Position numbers and translations under genes: made by a program
Notes under the pieces: generated by a model
The model's input: the letters and a program-made list of their open reading frames with translations, nothing else
What the model was told of the DNA's origin: nothing
The model's database searches: none
Assembly (NCBI GenBank): GCA_049430265.1
Contig: JBMTBW010000035.1
Location: 1 to 6,617 of the forward strand
Origin: MAG-120802 sp049430265
Lineage (GTDB): Bacteria; Actinomycetota; Actinomycetes; Nanopelagicales; Nanopelagicaceae
Direction of reading: 5' to 3'
DNA: 6,617 bases
Part shown: positions 1 through 5,539 of the stretch, piece after piece
Layout: each line of letters opens with the position of its first letter
Position numbering within the stretch: the first letter of the stretch is position 1

Positions 1-63
1 ACCCGCGACCTGAACCTTGGCAAGGTTCCGCGCTACCAACTGCGCTACGTCCGCATCTACTGA
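1..63 (+). CDS. C-terminal end of an unidentified protein (partial)
   Basis: An open frame enters from the left edge in frame 1 and ends at TGA 61-63, giving 20 residues ending in YQLRYVRIY. I do not recognise the family from so short a tail. It is basic and aromatic, with no membrane segment. Its codons are unlike those of the genes downstream: nearly all two-fold codons end in C (GAC, AAC, TAC) and isoleucine is ATC, as in strongly expressed genes. That pattern, with a clean stop followed by a non-coding gap, supports a real gene end, but function cannot be assigned. Confidence 0.6.
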   Translation, partial: TRDLNLGKVPRYQLRYVRIY

Positions 64-75
64 CCTAAGCCAATT

Positions 76-108
76 AGAGGGCGAAATCTATCGCAATTAG
101 CGCCTTCT
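76..108 (+). terminator. possible hairpin terminator without a T-run
   Basis: AGAGGGCG (76-83) can pair with CGCCTTCT (101-108) as an 8-bp stem with one G-T wobble and a 17-base loop, starting 12 bases after the upstream stop codon. No T-run follows, which would be usual for E. coli-type terminators but is often missing in actinobacteria. The position between two transcription units fits a terminator; the large loop argues against a strong one. Confidence 0.3.
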
Positions 109-179
109 GCCCAAGTCTTACCGAAGATGAAGGCCTGTTGCAGCGAAGATTCACAGTATTTAGATACCTAGCCTTGAGG

Positions 180-185
180 TAGCGT
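180..185 (+). promoter_or_regulatory. candidate -10 hexamer TAGCGT for a leaderless pabB transcript
   Basis: TAGCGT fits the actinobacterial -10 pattern TANNNT and ends seven bases before the A of the pabB ATG at 193, where transcription would begin if the message is leaderless. No convincing -35 lies 16-19 bases upstream. The competing reading is a leadered message using GAGGT at 176-180 as a ribosome site, with a long 12-base spacing. Confidence 0.35.
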
Positions 186-192
186 CACCTTT

Positions 193-1170
193 ATGCAACC
201 GCTCTTTTGGATGGGTAATCATCTAGCAAGTGAGCTCGTTGAAGTATCAAGTGATCTAGAGTCATTACGCAGGCCCGGTTTCTGGGTTGTATTAGGAAGC
301 TTCGAAGGCAATTGGCGCCTTGCAAGGTTTGCAAAAGTAGAGCAGCAAGACCTTCCAAAGGTTGGATTAAGTTGGAGTCCGATTTCTGAAGATGCTTGGC
401 AAAGCACTTTCGATAAAAGCACCTACTGCTCCTATGTTGAGAGAATTAGAGAGAAGATTTCAGCTGGTGAGGTCTATCAAGTTAATGCCTGTCGGATTCT
501 AAGCGCTAAAAACAATTCAAATCTGTCTTTGCTTCCCCTGGCAGAAAAGATCTTAAAGGAAAATCCAGCCAAGTTTGCAGCATATTTAAATCTTGGCGAT
601 ATCCAAGTTGCATCAGCATCTCCGGAGCGATTCGTATCGCTTAAAGATGGAGTTGCAATCTCATCGCCTATTAAGGGAACTTCAGCGAGTGAGGAGTTTC
701 TAGAAAAAGATAGAGCTGAGAATTTAATGATTGTGGATTTAATTAGAAATGATTTAAGCAAAGTTGCAAAGACAGGAAGTGTTACAACTCCAAGGTTGCT
801 TGCTACCGAGGCCCATCCTGGGCTATTCCATTTAGTCTCTGATGTGAGAGCTGAATTAGCTGAAGGCAAGGATTTAGTTGATCTGCTTCTTGCGATGACT
901 CCGCCAGGATCTGTTAGCGGAGCGCCTAAGAGCAGCGCTTTAAGGATTATTGAAGAAAATGAATCTGCGCGAGGGCCATACTGCGGAGTTATCGGTTTCT
1001 CTGATGGCGCCCGAGCCGAGCTTGCAGTTGGAATTAGGATCTTCTGGCAGGGAGAAGATCAGATTCTCCGTTTTGGAACTGGAGCAGGAATTACCTGGGG
1101 CAGTGACAGCGAGCTAGAGTGGGAAGAGACCGAATTAAAGGCGCGCAAATTGATAGGGCTAACAAGGTAA
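193..1170 (+). CDS. pabB: aminodeoxychorismate synthase component I (PabB), short form
   Basis: Joins ammonia to chorismate to give 4-amino-4-deoxychorismate, the first step of p-aminobenzoate and folate synthesis in the cytoplasm. The 325-residue protein is mostly one chorismate-binding domain (about residues 75-322). Visible motifs are GEVYQVNACR (92-101), PIKGT (159-163), ENLMIVDLIRNDL (176-188), PGSVSGAPK (238-246) and the acidic DSELEWEETELKA (305-317). Lysine 161 in PIKGT separates PabB from anthranilate synthase TrpE, which has PIAGT. The N-terminal part is only about 70 residues, against a total near 450 for E. coli PabB. ATG 193 is chosen because an in-frame TGA at 175-177 leaves no earlier start. 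The stop overlaps the pabC start by one base (TAATG), and pabC as neighbour supports PabB over TrpE or isochorismate synthase. No PabA glutaminase is fused or adjacent. Confidence 0.93.
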   Translation: MQPLFWMGNHLASELVEVSSDLESLRRPGFWVVLGSFEGNWRLARFAKVEQQDLPKVGLSWSPISEDAWQSTFDKSTYCSYVERIREKISAGEVYQVNACRILSAKNNSNLSLLPLAEKILKENPAKFAAYLNLGDIQVASASPERFVSLKDGVAISSPIKGTSASEEFLEKDRAENLMIVDLIRNDLSKVAKTGSVTTPRLLATEAHPGLFHLVSDVRAELAEGKDLVDLLLAMTPPGSVSGAPKSSALRIIEENESARGPYCGVIGFSDGARAELAVGIRIFWQGEDQILRFGTGAGITWGSDSELEWEETELKARKLIGLTR

Positions 1171-1946
1171 TGAAGATCTATTTTAATGACTCACTTCGAG
1201 ATGATTTAGCCCTTCCAGTAACAGGCGGGGGCTGGCTTTTAGGTGATGGGGCTTTTGAATCTCTGCGAACCTACTCTGGAAAACCATTTGCGCTAGAGCG
1301 ACATTTAGATCGTCTAGAGCAGACCTTAAATGAGCTAAAGATCACCGCTCCCTCCAGAGCTCAGCTAATCCAGGGCGTCAAAGAAATTATTGCGGCAAAT
1401 CCCGCATCGCCATTTGGCCGCCTTCGCATAACTGTATTTGGCGATGGCAATTGGATGGTTACTCACATTGAATATAAACCTGAGGAAAGATTTCTTAAAC
1501 TCTGCCTATCATCAATAAAACGATACTCACAAGATTTAACCTCTGGGATTAAAACCATCTCCTATCAAGCAAGCGCAGTTGCTCTCCGGGAGGCGGCCAG
1601 AGGAGGTTTTGATGATGCAATCTTTCTTAATGAGCGGGGAGAGGTCATGGAGAGCGCTCTTGCAAACCTGCTCTACTTAAAAGACGGGCAATGGTTTACC
1701 CCTGATTTAAATAGTGGATGCCTGCCTGGGGTAATCCGCGCTCTACTGATTGAGAACTTCGGAGTTATTGAGAAGCCTCTTTTAGGAGAAGAGCTAGAAA
1801 GTGTTGACGGTCTAGCCTTAACATCAAGCGTTAGGGAGATAGTCGGGGTTCAGGCATTTGAAGGTCATCTCTATTCCAACTCTAAGATGATTAATGAACT
1901 TACCTCAGCTTTTCATAGCTGGATATTGGGTAATCTAGAGCAGTGA
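1170..1946 (+). CDS. pabC: aminodeoxychorismate lyase (PabC), PLP class IV aminotransferase fold
   Basis: Splits 4-amino-4-deoxychorismate into p-aminobenzoate and pyruvate using pyridoxal phosphate. The 258-residue length is normal for fold-type IV enzymes. The sequence shows LGDGAFESLRTYSG (24-37) and HLDRLEQ (45-51), then the likely PLP lysine K128 in GIKTISY, followed by ALREAARGGFDDAIFLNERG (138-157), the conserved glutamate E161 in VMESALANLL, and TPDLNSGCLPGVIR (177-190). The start at 1170 shares one base with the pabB stop and puts the usual short N-terminus (MKIYFND) before the first motif. The frame is open back to ATG 1119, but that start would overlap pabB by 52 bases and add 17 residues foreign to the family. 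D-amino-acid and branched-chain aminotransferases share the fold; the coupling to pabB decides for PabC. Confidence 0.9.
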   Translation: MKIYFNDSLRDDLALPVTGGGWLLGDGAFESLRTYSGKPFALERHLDRLEQTLNELKITAPSRAQLIQGVKEIIAANPASPFGRLRITVFGDGNWMVTHIEYKPEERFLKLCLSSIKRYSQDLTSGIKTISYQASAVALREAARGGFDDAIFLNERGEVMESALANLLYLKDGQWFTPDLNSGCLPGVIRALLIENFGVIEKPLLGEELESVDGLALTSSVREIVGVQAFEGHLYSNSKMINELTSAFHSWILGNLEQ

Positions 1947-2260
1947 ATGTAAGGCGCCAGATTAAGTCCACGGCCTATGGCTCGTTGTTATGGCGCGTTT
2001 TCATTGGAGTAATTGGTGGATTAGTAACGGTGATTGGTTCAGCTCTTCTCTTTGCGCCAGGTCCTGGGCTTCTCGTTCTTCTTGCCGGTCTTGGTATTTT
2101 GGCAACAGAGTTTGCTTGGGCATCAAGGGCAATCAAACAGACTAAAGATATTGCAGAGAATTTTTCAGAGAAGATTGGAATTCCGCTCTGGGTCAAATAT
2201 CTCCTTGCTGCACTTGTAACCCTGGCATCTCTGCTTGCAATCGCGATTTATTACAGCTGA
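1943..2260 (+). CDS. small membrane protein of the PGPGW / TIGR02611-like family
   Basis: A 105-residue integral membrane protein of unknown function. A basic N-terminus (residues 1-18) leads to a hydrophobic segment at about 19-37, the motif PGPG (39-42), a second hydrophobic stretch (43-55) and FAWASRAIKQ (57-66). An amphipathic stretch and a last membrane segment (about 84-103) follow. Actinobacterial PGPGW proteins share the PGPG, LLAGL and A-T-E-F-x-W-A pattern; here the residue after PGPG is leucine rather than tryptophan. The GTG start sits in a GTGA overlap with the pabC stop, so translation is probably coupled; the ATG at 1947 is out of frame. No strong Shine-Dalgarno is visible, but TAATCT at 1931-1936 lies six bases upstream, so a separate leaderless start cannot be excluded. 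Placement with pab genes gives no clear functional hint. Confidence 0.8.
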   Translation: MNVRRQIKSTAYGSLLWRVFIGVIGGLVTVIGSALLFAPGPGLLVLLAGLGILATEFAWASRAIKQTKDIAENFSEKIGIPLWVKYLLAALVTLASLLAIAIYYS

Positions 2261-2288
2261 TAAGCGATCTCTTAAGGCGATAGAGGCC

Positions 2289-2305
2289 CAGGCTTTGGTA
2301 GCCTG
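2289..2305 (+). promoter_or_regulatory. perfect 6-bp inverted repeat just before thrS
   Basis: CAGGCT (2289-2294) and AGCCTG (2300-2305) form a perfect stem around a 5-base loop, TTGGT, ending five bases before the thrS ATG. Read as a 5-bp stem with a 7-base loop it has the proportions of a tRNA anticodon arm and contains GGT, the anticodon triplet of tRNA-Thr(GGU), though one base out of register. If transcribed it would cover the ribosome-binding region. The right arm contains the TAGCCT -10 candidate, so the two readings compete. Confidence 0.35.
2299..2304 (+). promoter_or_regulatory. candidate -10 hexamer TAGCCT for a leaderless thrS transcript
   Basis: TAGCCT fits TANNNT and ends six bases before the ATG at 2311. 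thrS has no clear Shine-Dalgarno (only TGGTAG at 2296-2301), and the 50-base gap after the preceding gene leaves room for a promoter. No good -35 is seen at 16-19 bases upstream. Start of transcription at the ATG itself is inferred. Confidence 0.35.
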
Positions 2306-2310
2306 ATGTC

Positions 2311-4335
2311 ATGTCGCCAAGTGAAATTGAAATAAGTGTTGATGGCGTCTCCAAAAAAGTAGAAGCAGGGCTCAAAGTCACCCAAGTCCTGGAGCAGATT
2401 TATCCAGAGAGAATGAAGCCTGGAGTAGATGCGATCATCGTATGTAAAATAAATGGAGAGCTAAAAGATCTCTGGAGCGATATATCGCAAGGTGATGTAA
2501 TTGAATCGATAGCAATTAGCACAGATGAGGGACTTAGCGTTTTGCGCCACTCCACAGCGCACGTTCTGGCGCAAGCGGTGCAGGATGTTTTCCCCGAAAC
2601 TAAATTAGGGATTGGCCCTCCGATTAAAGATGGTTTCTATTATGACTTTGATCCAAAGAGTCCTTTTACTCCAGATGATCTAATCAAACTTGAATCTGCG
2701 ATGAAGAAAATAGTTAAAGATGGCCAGAGGTTTAAACGAAGAGTTGTTACTGACTCAGAGGCCTTAAGTGAACTATCTAGTGAGCCATATAAATGCGAGC
2801 TCATTAAATTGAAATCATCTGATGCTGCAGATGGCGCTGGCGTTGAAGTTGGCCAAGGCGAGCTTACGATCTATGACAATTTGGGAAGAGATGGAAAGCC
2901 GCTCTGGAGTGATCTTTGTAGAGGTCCGCATCTACCTTCAACTAAGTACATTGCTAGCTATAAATTAATGAGAAGCGCAGGAGCATATTGGCGCGGCTCT
3001 GAGAAAAATCCGATGCTGCAGCGAATCTATGGCACCGCTTGGCCTTCGCAAGAATCACTCGATGGCTACCTACATCTTCTAGCTGAGGCAGAGAAGCGCG
3101 ATCATAGAAAACTTGGCGCCGAGTTAGATCTCTTCTCATTTCCTGAGGAGATTGGCTCTGGTCTTGCAATCTTTCATCCTAAAGGTGGAGCTATTCGAAT
3201 GGCGATGGAGGATTACTCTAGAAAGCGCCATGAGGAAGAGGGATATGAGTTTGTCTACTCACCACATTTAACTAAAGCTGCGCTCTTTGAAAAGTCGGGC
3301 CATCTTCAATGGTATGCCGATGGAATGTATCCGCCAATGATTATGGATGAAGAACACCATAGCGATGGAACCATTAAAAGAGCTGGCCAGCAGTATTACA
3401 TGAAGCCGATGAACTGTCCGTTCCACAATTTAATTTATCAGTCCAGCGCTAAGTCTTATCGCGATTTACCACTTCGATTATTTGAGTTTGGAACTGTATA
3501 TAGATATGAAAAATCTGGCGTGGTTCATGGCATAACAAGAGCGCGAGGCTTTACTCAAGATGATGCCCATATCTATTGCAGTAAAGAGCAGATGGTTGAT
3601 GAGCTAGATAGCCTCTTAACATTTGTATTAAATCTTTTGCGTGATTATGGGTTAAGTGATTTCTATCTAGAGCTCTCAACCAGAAACCCTGAGAAATCAA
3701 TCGGCCAGGAAAGTGATTGGCAAGATGCAACTGCAGCTCTGGCCAGCGCTGCTGCAAAGCAGAATTTAGAGTTAGTTCAAGATCCTGGCGGGGCAGCCTT
3801 TTATGGTCCAAAGATTTCGGTTCAAGCAAAAGATGCCATCGGTAGAACTTGGCAAATGTCGACGATTCAAGTGGATTTCCAACTCCCAGAGCGTTTTGAT
3901 CTTGGCTACACCGCATCAGATGGATCTCGCGCTCGACCAGTAATGATTCATAGAGCACTCTTTGGTTCAATCGAGCGTTTCTTTGGAGTATTAACCGAGC
4001 ATTACGCAGGCGCATTTCCGCCCTGGCTTGCGCCAATTCAAGTTAGGGCAATTCCGGTGGCGGAGGCCTTTAATTCCTATCTCGAAAAAATTGTTTCAGA
4101 TATGAAGAAACTTGGAATTAGAGCTGAAATTGATGCATCAGATGATCGAATGCAGAAAAAGATTAGAAATGCGCAGAATGAGAAGATTCCATTCATGATG
4201 ATTGCTGGTGAAGAGGATGTTAACTCTGGAGCGGTTTCCTTCCGCTATCGAAATGGAGAACAGAAAAACGGAATTGCCCTCTCTGATGCAATTGCTGAAA
4301 TTCAATCGGTGATTAGTAATCGAAAGCAGGTTTAG
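2311..4335 (+). CDS. thrS: threonyl-tRNA synthetase
   Basis: Charges tRNA-Thr with threonine in the cytoplasm. The 674-residue, full-length protein shows all bacterial ThrRS parts in order. A TGS domain (about 1-68) is followed by the editing domain with H80 and H84 (HSTAH) and C203 and H207 (DLCRGPH). The class II catalytic core has zinc ligands C369 (MKPMNCPFH), H420 (DDAHIYC) and H547 (VMIHRA), motif 2 around R398 (TVYRYEKSG) and motif 3 at about 542-557. The anticodon-binding domain runs from about 575 to the end. The stretch DGMYPPMIMDEEHH (337-350) before MNCP is the kind of insert I associate with actinobacterial ThrRS. The start is fixed because an in-frame TAG at 2299-2301 excludes anything earlier. 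Six bases separate it from the HIT gene, so the two are probably co-transcribed. Nothing suggests damage or lost activity. Confidence 0.98.
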   Translation: MSPSEIEISVDGVSKKVEAGLKVTQVLEQIYPERMKPGVDAIIVCKINGELKDLWSDISQGDVIESIAISTDEGLSVLRHSTAHVLAQAVQDVFPETKLGIGPPIKDGFYYDFDPKSPFTPDDLIKLESAMKKIVKDGQRFKRRVVTDSEALSELSSEPYKCELIKLKSSDAADGAGVEVGQGELTIYDNLGRDGKPLWSDLCRGPHLPSTKYIASYKLMRSAGAYWRGSEKNPMLQRIYGTAWPSQESLDGYLHLLAEAEKRDHRKLGAELDLFSFPEEIGSGLAIFHPKGGAIRMAMEDYSRKRHEEEGYEFVYSPHLTKAALFEKSGHLQWYADGMYPPMIMDEEHHSDGTIKRAGQQYYMKPMNCPFHNLIYQSSAKSYRDLPLRLFEFGTVYRYEKSGVVHGITRARGFTQDDAHIYCSKEQMVDELDSLLTFVLNLLRDYGLSDFYLELSTRNPEKSIGQESDWQDATAALASAAAKQNLELVQDPGGAAFYGPKISVQAKDAIGRTWQMSTIQVDFQLPERFDLGYTASDGSRARPVMIHRALFGSIERFFGVLTEHYAGAFPPWLAPIQVRAIPVAEAFNSYLEKIVSDMKKLGIRAEIDASDDRMQKKIRNAQNEKIPFMMIAGEEDVNSGAVSFRYRNGEQKNGIALSDAIAEIQSVISNRKQV

Positions 4336-4341
4336 TTTTTT

Positions 4342-4872
4342 ATGGCTTTTGAATCAAGTGGGGGAGCAGGCATGCCTGATCGCTGGGAGCGCCTTTGGGC
4401 CCCACATCGCATGGCATATCTAGCTGGAGAAAATAGGCCGAAAGCCGATAATGATGTGGCCTGCCCTTTTTGTGAAATTTTAAAGATGAGCGATGAGAAG
4501 GCTCTGATTGTGGCAAGAGGTAAAGAGGTCTATGCCGTATTAAATCTCTATCCTTATAACGCGGGCCACATGCTTATCTGCAGTAATCGTCATGTCGCAG
4601 ATTTAACAGAGCTAAGCGATAGCGAACGCAATGAGATGCAAGAATTTACTTCTCATGCCATGAAAGTTCTTCGCAAAGTTTCAAATTGTGGCGGATTTAA
4701 TATTGGCTTAAATCAAGGCGCTTTATCTGGCGCTGGAATTGCTGATCACATCCATCAACATATTGTTCCCCGCTGGTTTGGTGATGCTAATTTCATGCCC
4801 ATAATTGGACACACTAAAGTACTTCCAAAATTACTTAGCCAGACTAGAGATGAGCTCTCAGCTGCTTGGTAG
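4342..4872 (+). CDS. HIT-family protein, probable Ap4A phosphorylase/hydrolase
   Basis: A histidine-triad nucleotide-binding enzyme of 176 residues. The triad reads H136-I-H138-Q-H140 in DHIHQHIVPRW; H138 or H140 carries the catalytic nucleotidyl transfer in this superfamily. A CPFC pair (41-44) probably binds zinc. The strand with EVYAVLNLYPYNAGHMLIC (62-80) and the segment GGFNIGLNQG (117-126) are typical, and RLWAPHRMAYL (17-27) resembles the N-terminus of Rv2613c, described as an Ap4A phosphorylase in M. tuberculosis. Substrate here is inferred from that relationship. ATG 4342 is used because residues just before the second ATG (4372) look family-like. That second start has a far better ribosome site and would give 166 residues without losing any motif. 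The gene follows thrS by six bases, and ThrRS-type enzymes can make diadenosine polyphosphates, so a clean-up role is plausible. Confidence 0.9.
   Translation: MAFESSGGAGMPDRWERLWAPHRMAYLAGENRPKADNDVACPFCEILKMSDEKALIVARGKEVYAVLNLYPYNAGHMLICSNRHVADLTELSDSERNEMQEFTSHAMKVLRKVSNCGGFNIGLNQGALSGAGIADHIHQHIVPRWFGDANFMPIIGHTKVLPKLLSQTRDELSAAW
4361..4366 (+). promoter_or_regulatory. internal ribosome-binding site in the HIT gene
   Basis: GGGGAG lies five bases before an in-frame ATG at 4372 (codon 11). It is stronger than the site before ATG 4342, where only GCAGG at 4326-4330 is seen, 11 bases away. Translation may therefore begin at 4372, or at both. Confidence 0.45.
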
Positions 4873-4874
4873 CT

Positions 4875-5516
4875 CTAATTGATTTGGGCTAGATACTGCT
4901 TAATTTCAGCAATTCCAATTAACTTGGATTCCATCACCGGAAGTATTGGAACCAAGAGTCCGTGAGCAAAAGAGTCAGATTCAAAAGCTGATAGCTGATC
5001 TGCATATTCTGAGGCAAACTCCTCGACCAGGATTTGAAGCTCGCTATCTGCCATATATCTATTTGGGGTAGTAGCTGAATAGTCGTGCACTTCTTTGCTC
5101 TCTAGTGAAATTAAACCTGTGGGCTCTCCGACTTCATCATGTAAGACTAAATATGGCGTTACTCCTTGTTCAAGAACGCGATTGACTATAAGAACGATGT
5201 CGTCAAAGTCTGTCTCACTCATACTTAGTTTATTAACGATTACCATCCTTGGAAATTGCCTATCCATTGCATAGTTCCAGAGATCAATCATCCCTTTGGA
5301 GATTCCGCTTTTAGCACTCACCAAGAGGGCTATTGCGCTAGCTCCTTCAGATATTTTCTGAGCTGTCTCAACGCTCGTCTCTTTGGGGTCAATAACTGCA
5401 ACCTTAATATCACTGGAGAGTAGGGGGGCAAGGGCTTCTGGCTCAGCCGAAGCATCTGCTGCTAGCAGAATCTGCCTGGCGCTACTTTTCTCAGGCGAGA
5501 TATTGGGTTTGTCCAT
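4875..5516 (-). CDS. EF-G-like G-domain fragment lacking GTP-binding motifs (putative pseudo-GTPase)
   Basis: A 213-residue soluble protein whose central and C-terminal parts follow the G domain of EF-G, most like the EF-G2 (FusA2) type. IKVAVID (37-43) matches the strand before DTPGH. AIALLVSAKSGISKGMIDLW (61-80) and FPRMVIVNKL (88-97) match the next strands. GEPTGLISLESKEVHDYS (130-147) and ADSELQILVEEF (156-167) match the G' region, and VPILPVMESKLIGIAEIKQY (189-208) the domain end. The P-loop and switch I are absent: only 36 residues precede IKVAVID. DTPGH is replaced by DPKET, and NKxD reads NKLS. Domains II-V are missing. The frame is intact and codon use matches the neighbours, so it looks maintained rather than decaying. 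ATG 5516 is the start; no clear Shine-Dalgarno precedes it, but TAGGCT lies six bases upstream. It converges on the HIT gene and diverges from pgsA. GTP binding seems unlikely; the role is unknown. Confidence 0.75.
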   Translation of the reverse strand: MDKPNISPEKSSARQILLAADASAEPEALAPLLSSDIKVAVIDPKETSVETAQKISEGASAIALLVSAKSGISKGMIDLWNYAMDRQFPRMVIVNKLSMSETDFDDIVLIVNRVLEQGVTPYLVLHDEVGEPTGLISLESKEVHDYSATTPNRYMADSELQILVEEFASEYADQLSAFESDSFAHGLLVPILPVMESKLIGIAEIKQYLAQIN

Positions 5517-5522
5517 GCCTAA

Positions 5523-5528
5523 AGCCTA
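5523..5528 (-). promoter_or_regulatory. candidate -10 hexamer TAGGCT for the EF-G-like gene
   Basis: On the minus strand TAGGCT, a familiar actinobacterial -10 form, ends six bases before the ATG at 5516, placing transcription at or near the start codon. A weak TTCTGA lies 16 bases further upstream. It overlaps the plus-strand hexamer of pgsA by two base pairs. Confidence 0.4.
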
Positions 5529-5532
5529 CGAT
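5527..5532 (+). promoter_or_regulatory. candidate -10 hexamer TACGAT for pgsA
   Basis: TACGAT matches four of six positions of TATAAT, including the conserved TA and final T, and ends seven bases before the ATG at 5540. TTGGGT at 5503-5508 is a partial -35 with an 18-base spacer. The hexamer overlaps the ATG at 5531, so if it is the promoter that first ATG cannot be the start codon. Confidence 0.4.
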
Positions 5533-5539
5533 GTACTCA

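Noticed and set aside
138..166. TTGCAG and TAGATA with a 17-base spacer as a sigma-70 promoter for pabB
   Set aside because: Each hexamer matches only half of its consensus and the -10 lacks the conserved final T. TTCACA at 150-155 is a good -35 but has no -10 at 16-19 bases.
477..869. 130-codon open frame on the minus strand inside pabB
   Set aside because: It is antisense to the chorismate-binding motifs; its serine-rich translation has no family features and there is no start context of its own.
1119..1169. Extended pabC start at ATG 1119
   Set aside because: The extra 17 residues overlap pabB coding sequence and do not resemble PabC N-termini; ATG 1170 in the TAATG overlap is the natural start.
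2034..2219. 61-codon plus-strand frame overlapping the PGPGW gene
   Set aside because: It is an out-of-frame shadow of the membrane protein, whose own frame carries the PGPG motif and membrane pattern.
3551..4036. 161-codon open frame on the minus strand inside thrS
   Set aside because: It lies wholly antisense to the conserved catalytic and anticodon-domain region of thrS, and its translation is arginine- and leucine-rich with no recognisable domain, as expected of a shadow frame.
4336..4341. T-run after the thrS stop as an intrinsic terminator
   Set aside because: No stem precedes it and the HIT gene begins immediately, so read-through is more likely than termination.
4870..4891. Hairpin TAGCTC/GGGCTA over the convergent stop codons as a terminator
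   Set aside because: The stem is six pairs with one wobble and a 10-base loop, has no T-run, and gains an A-C mismatch on the minus strand. It could easily be chance.
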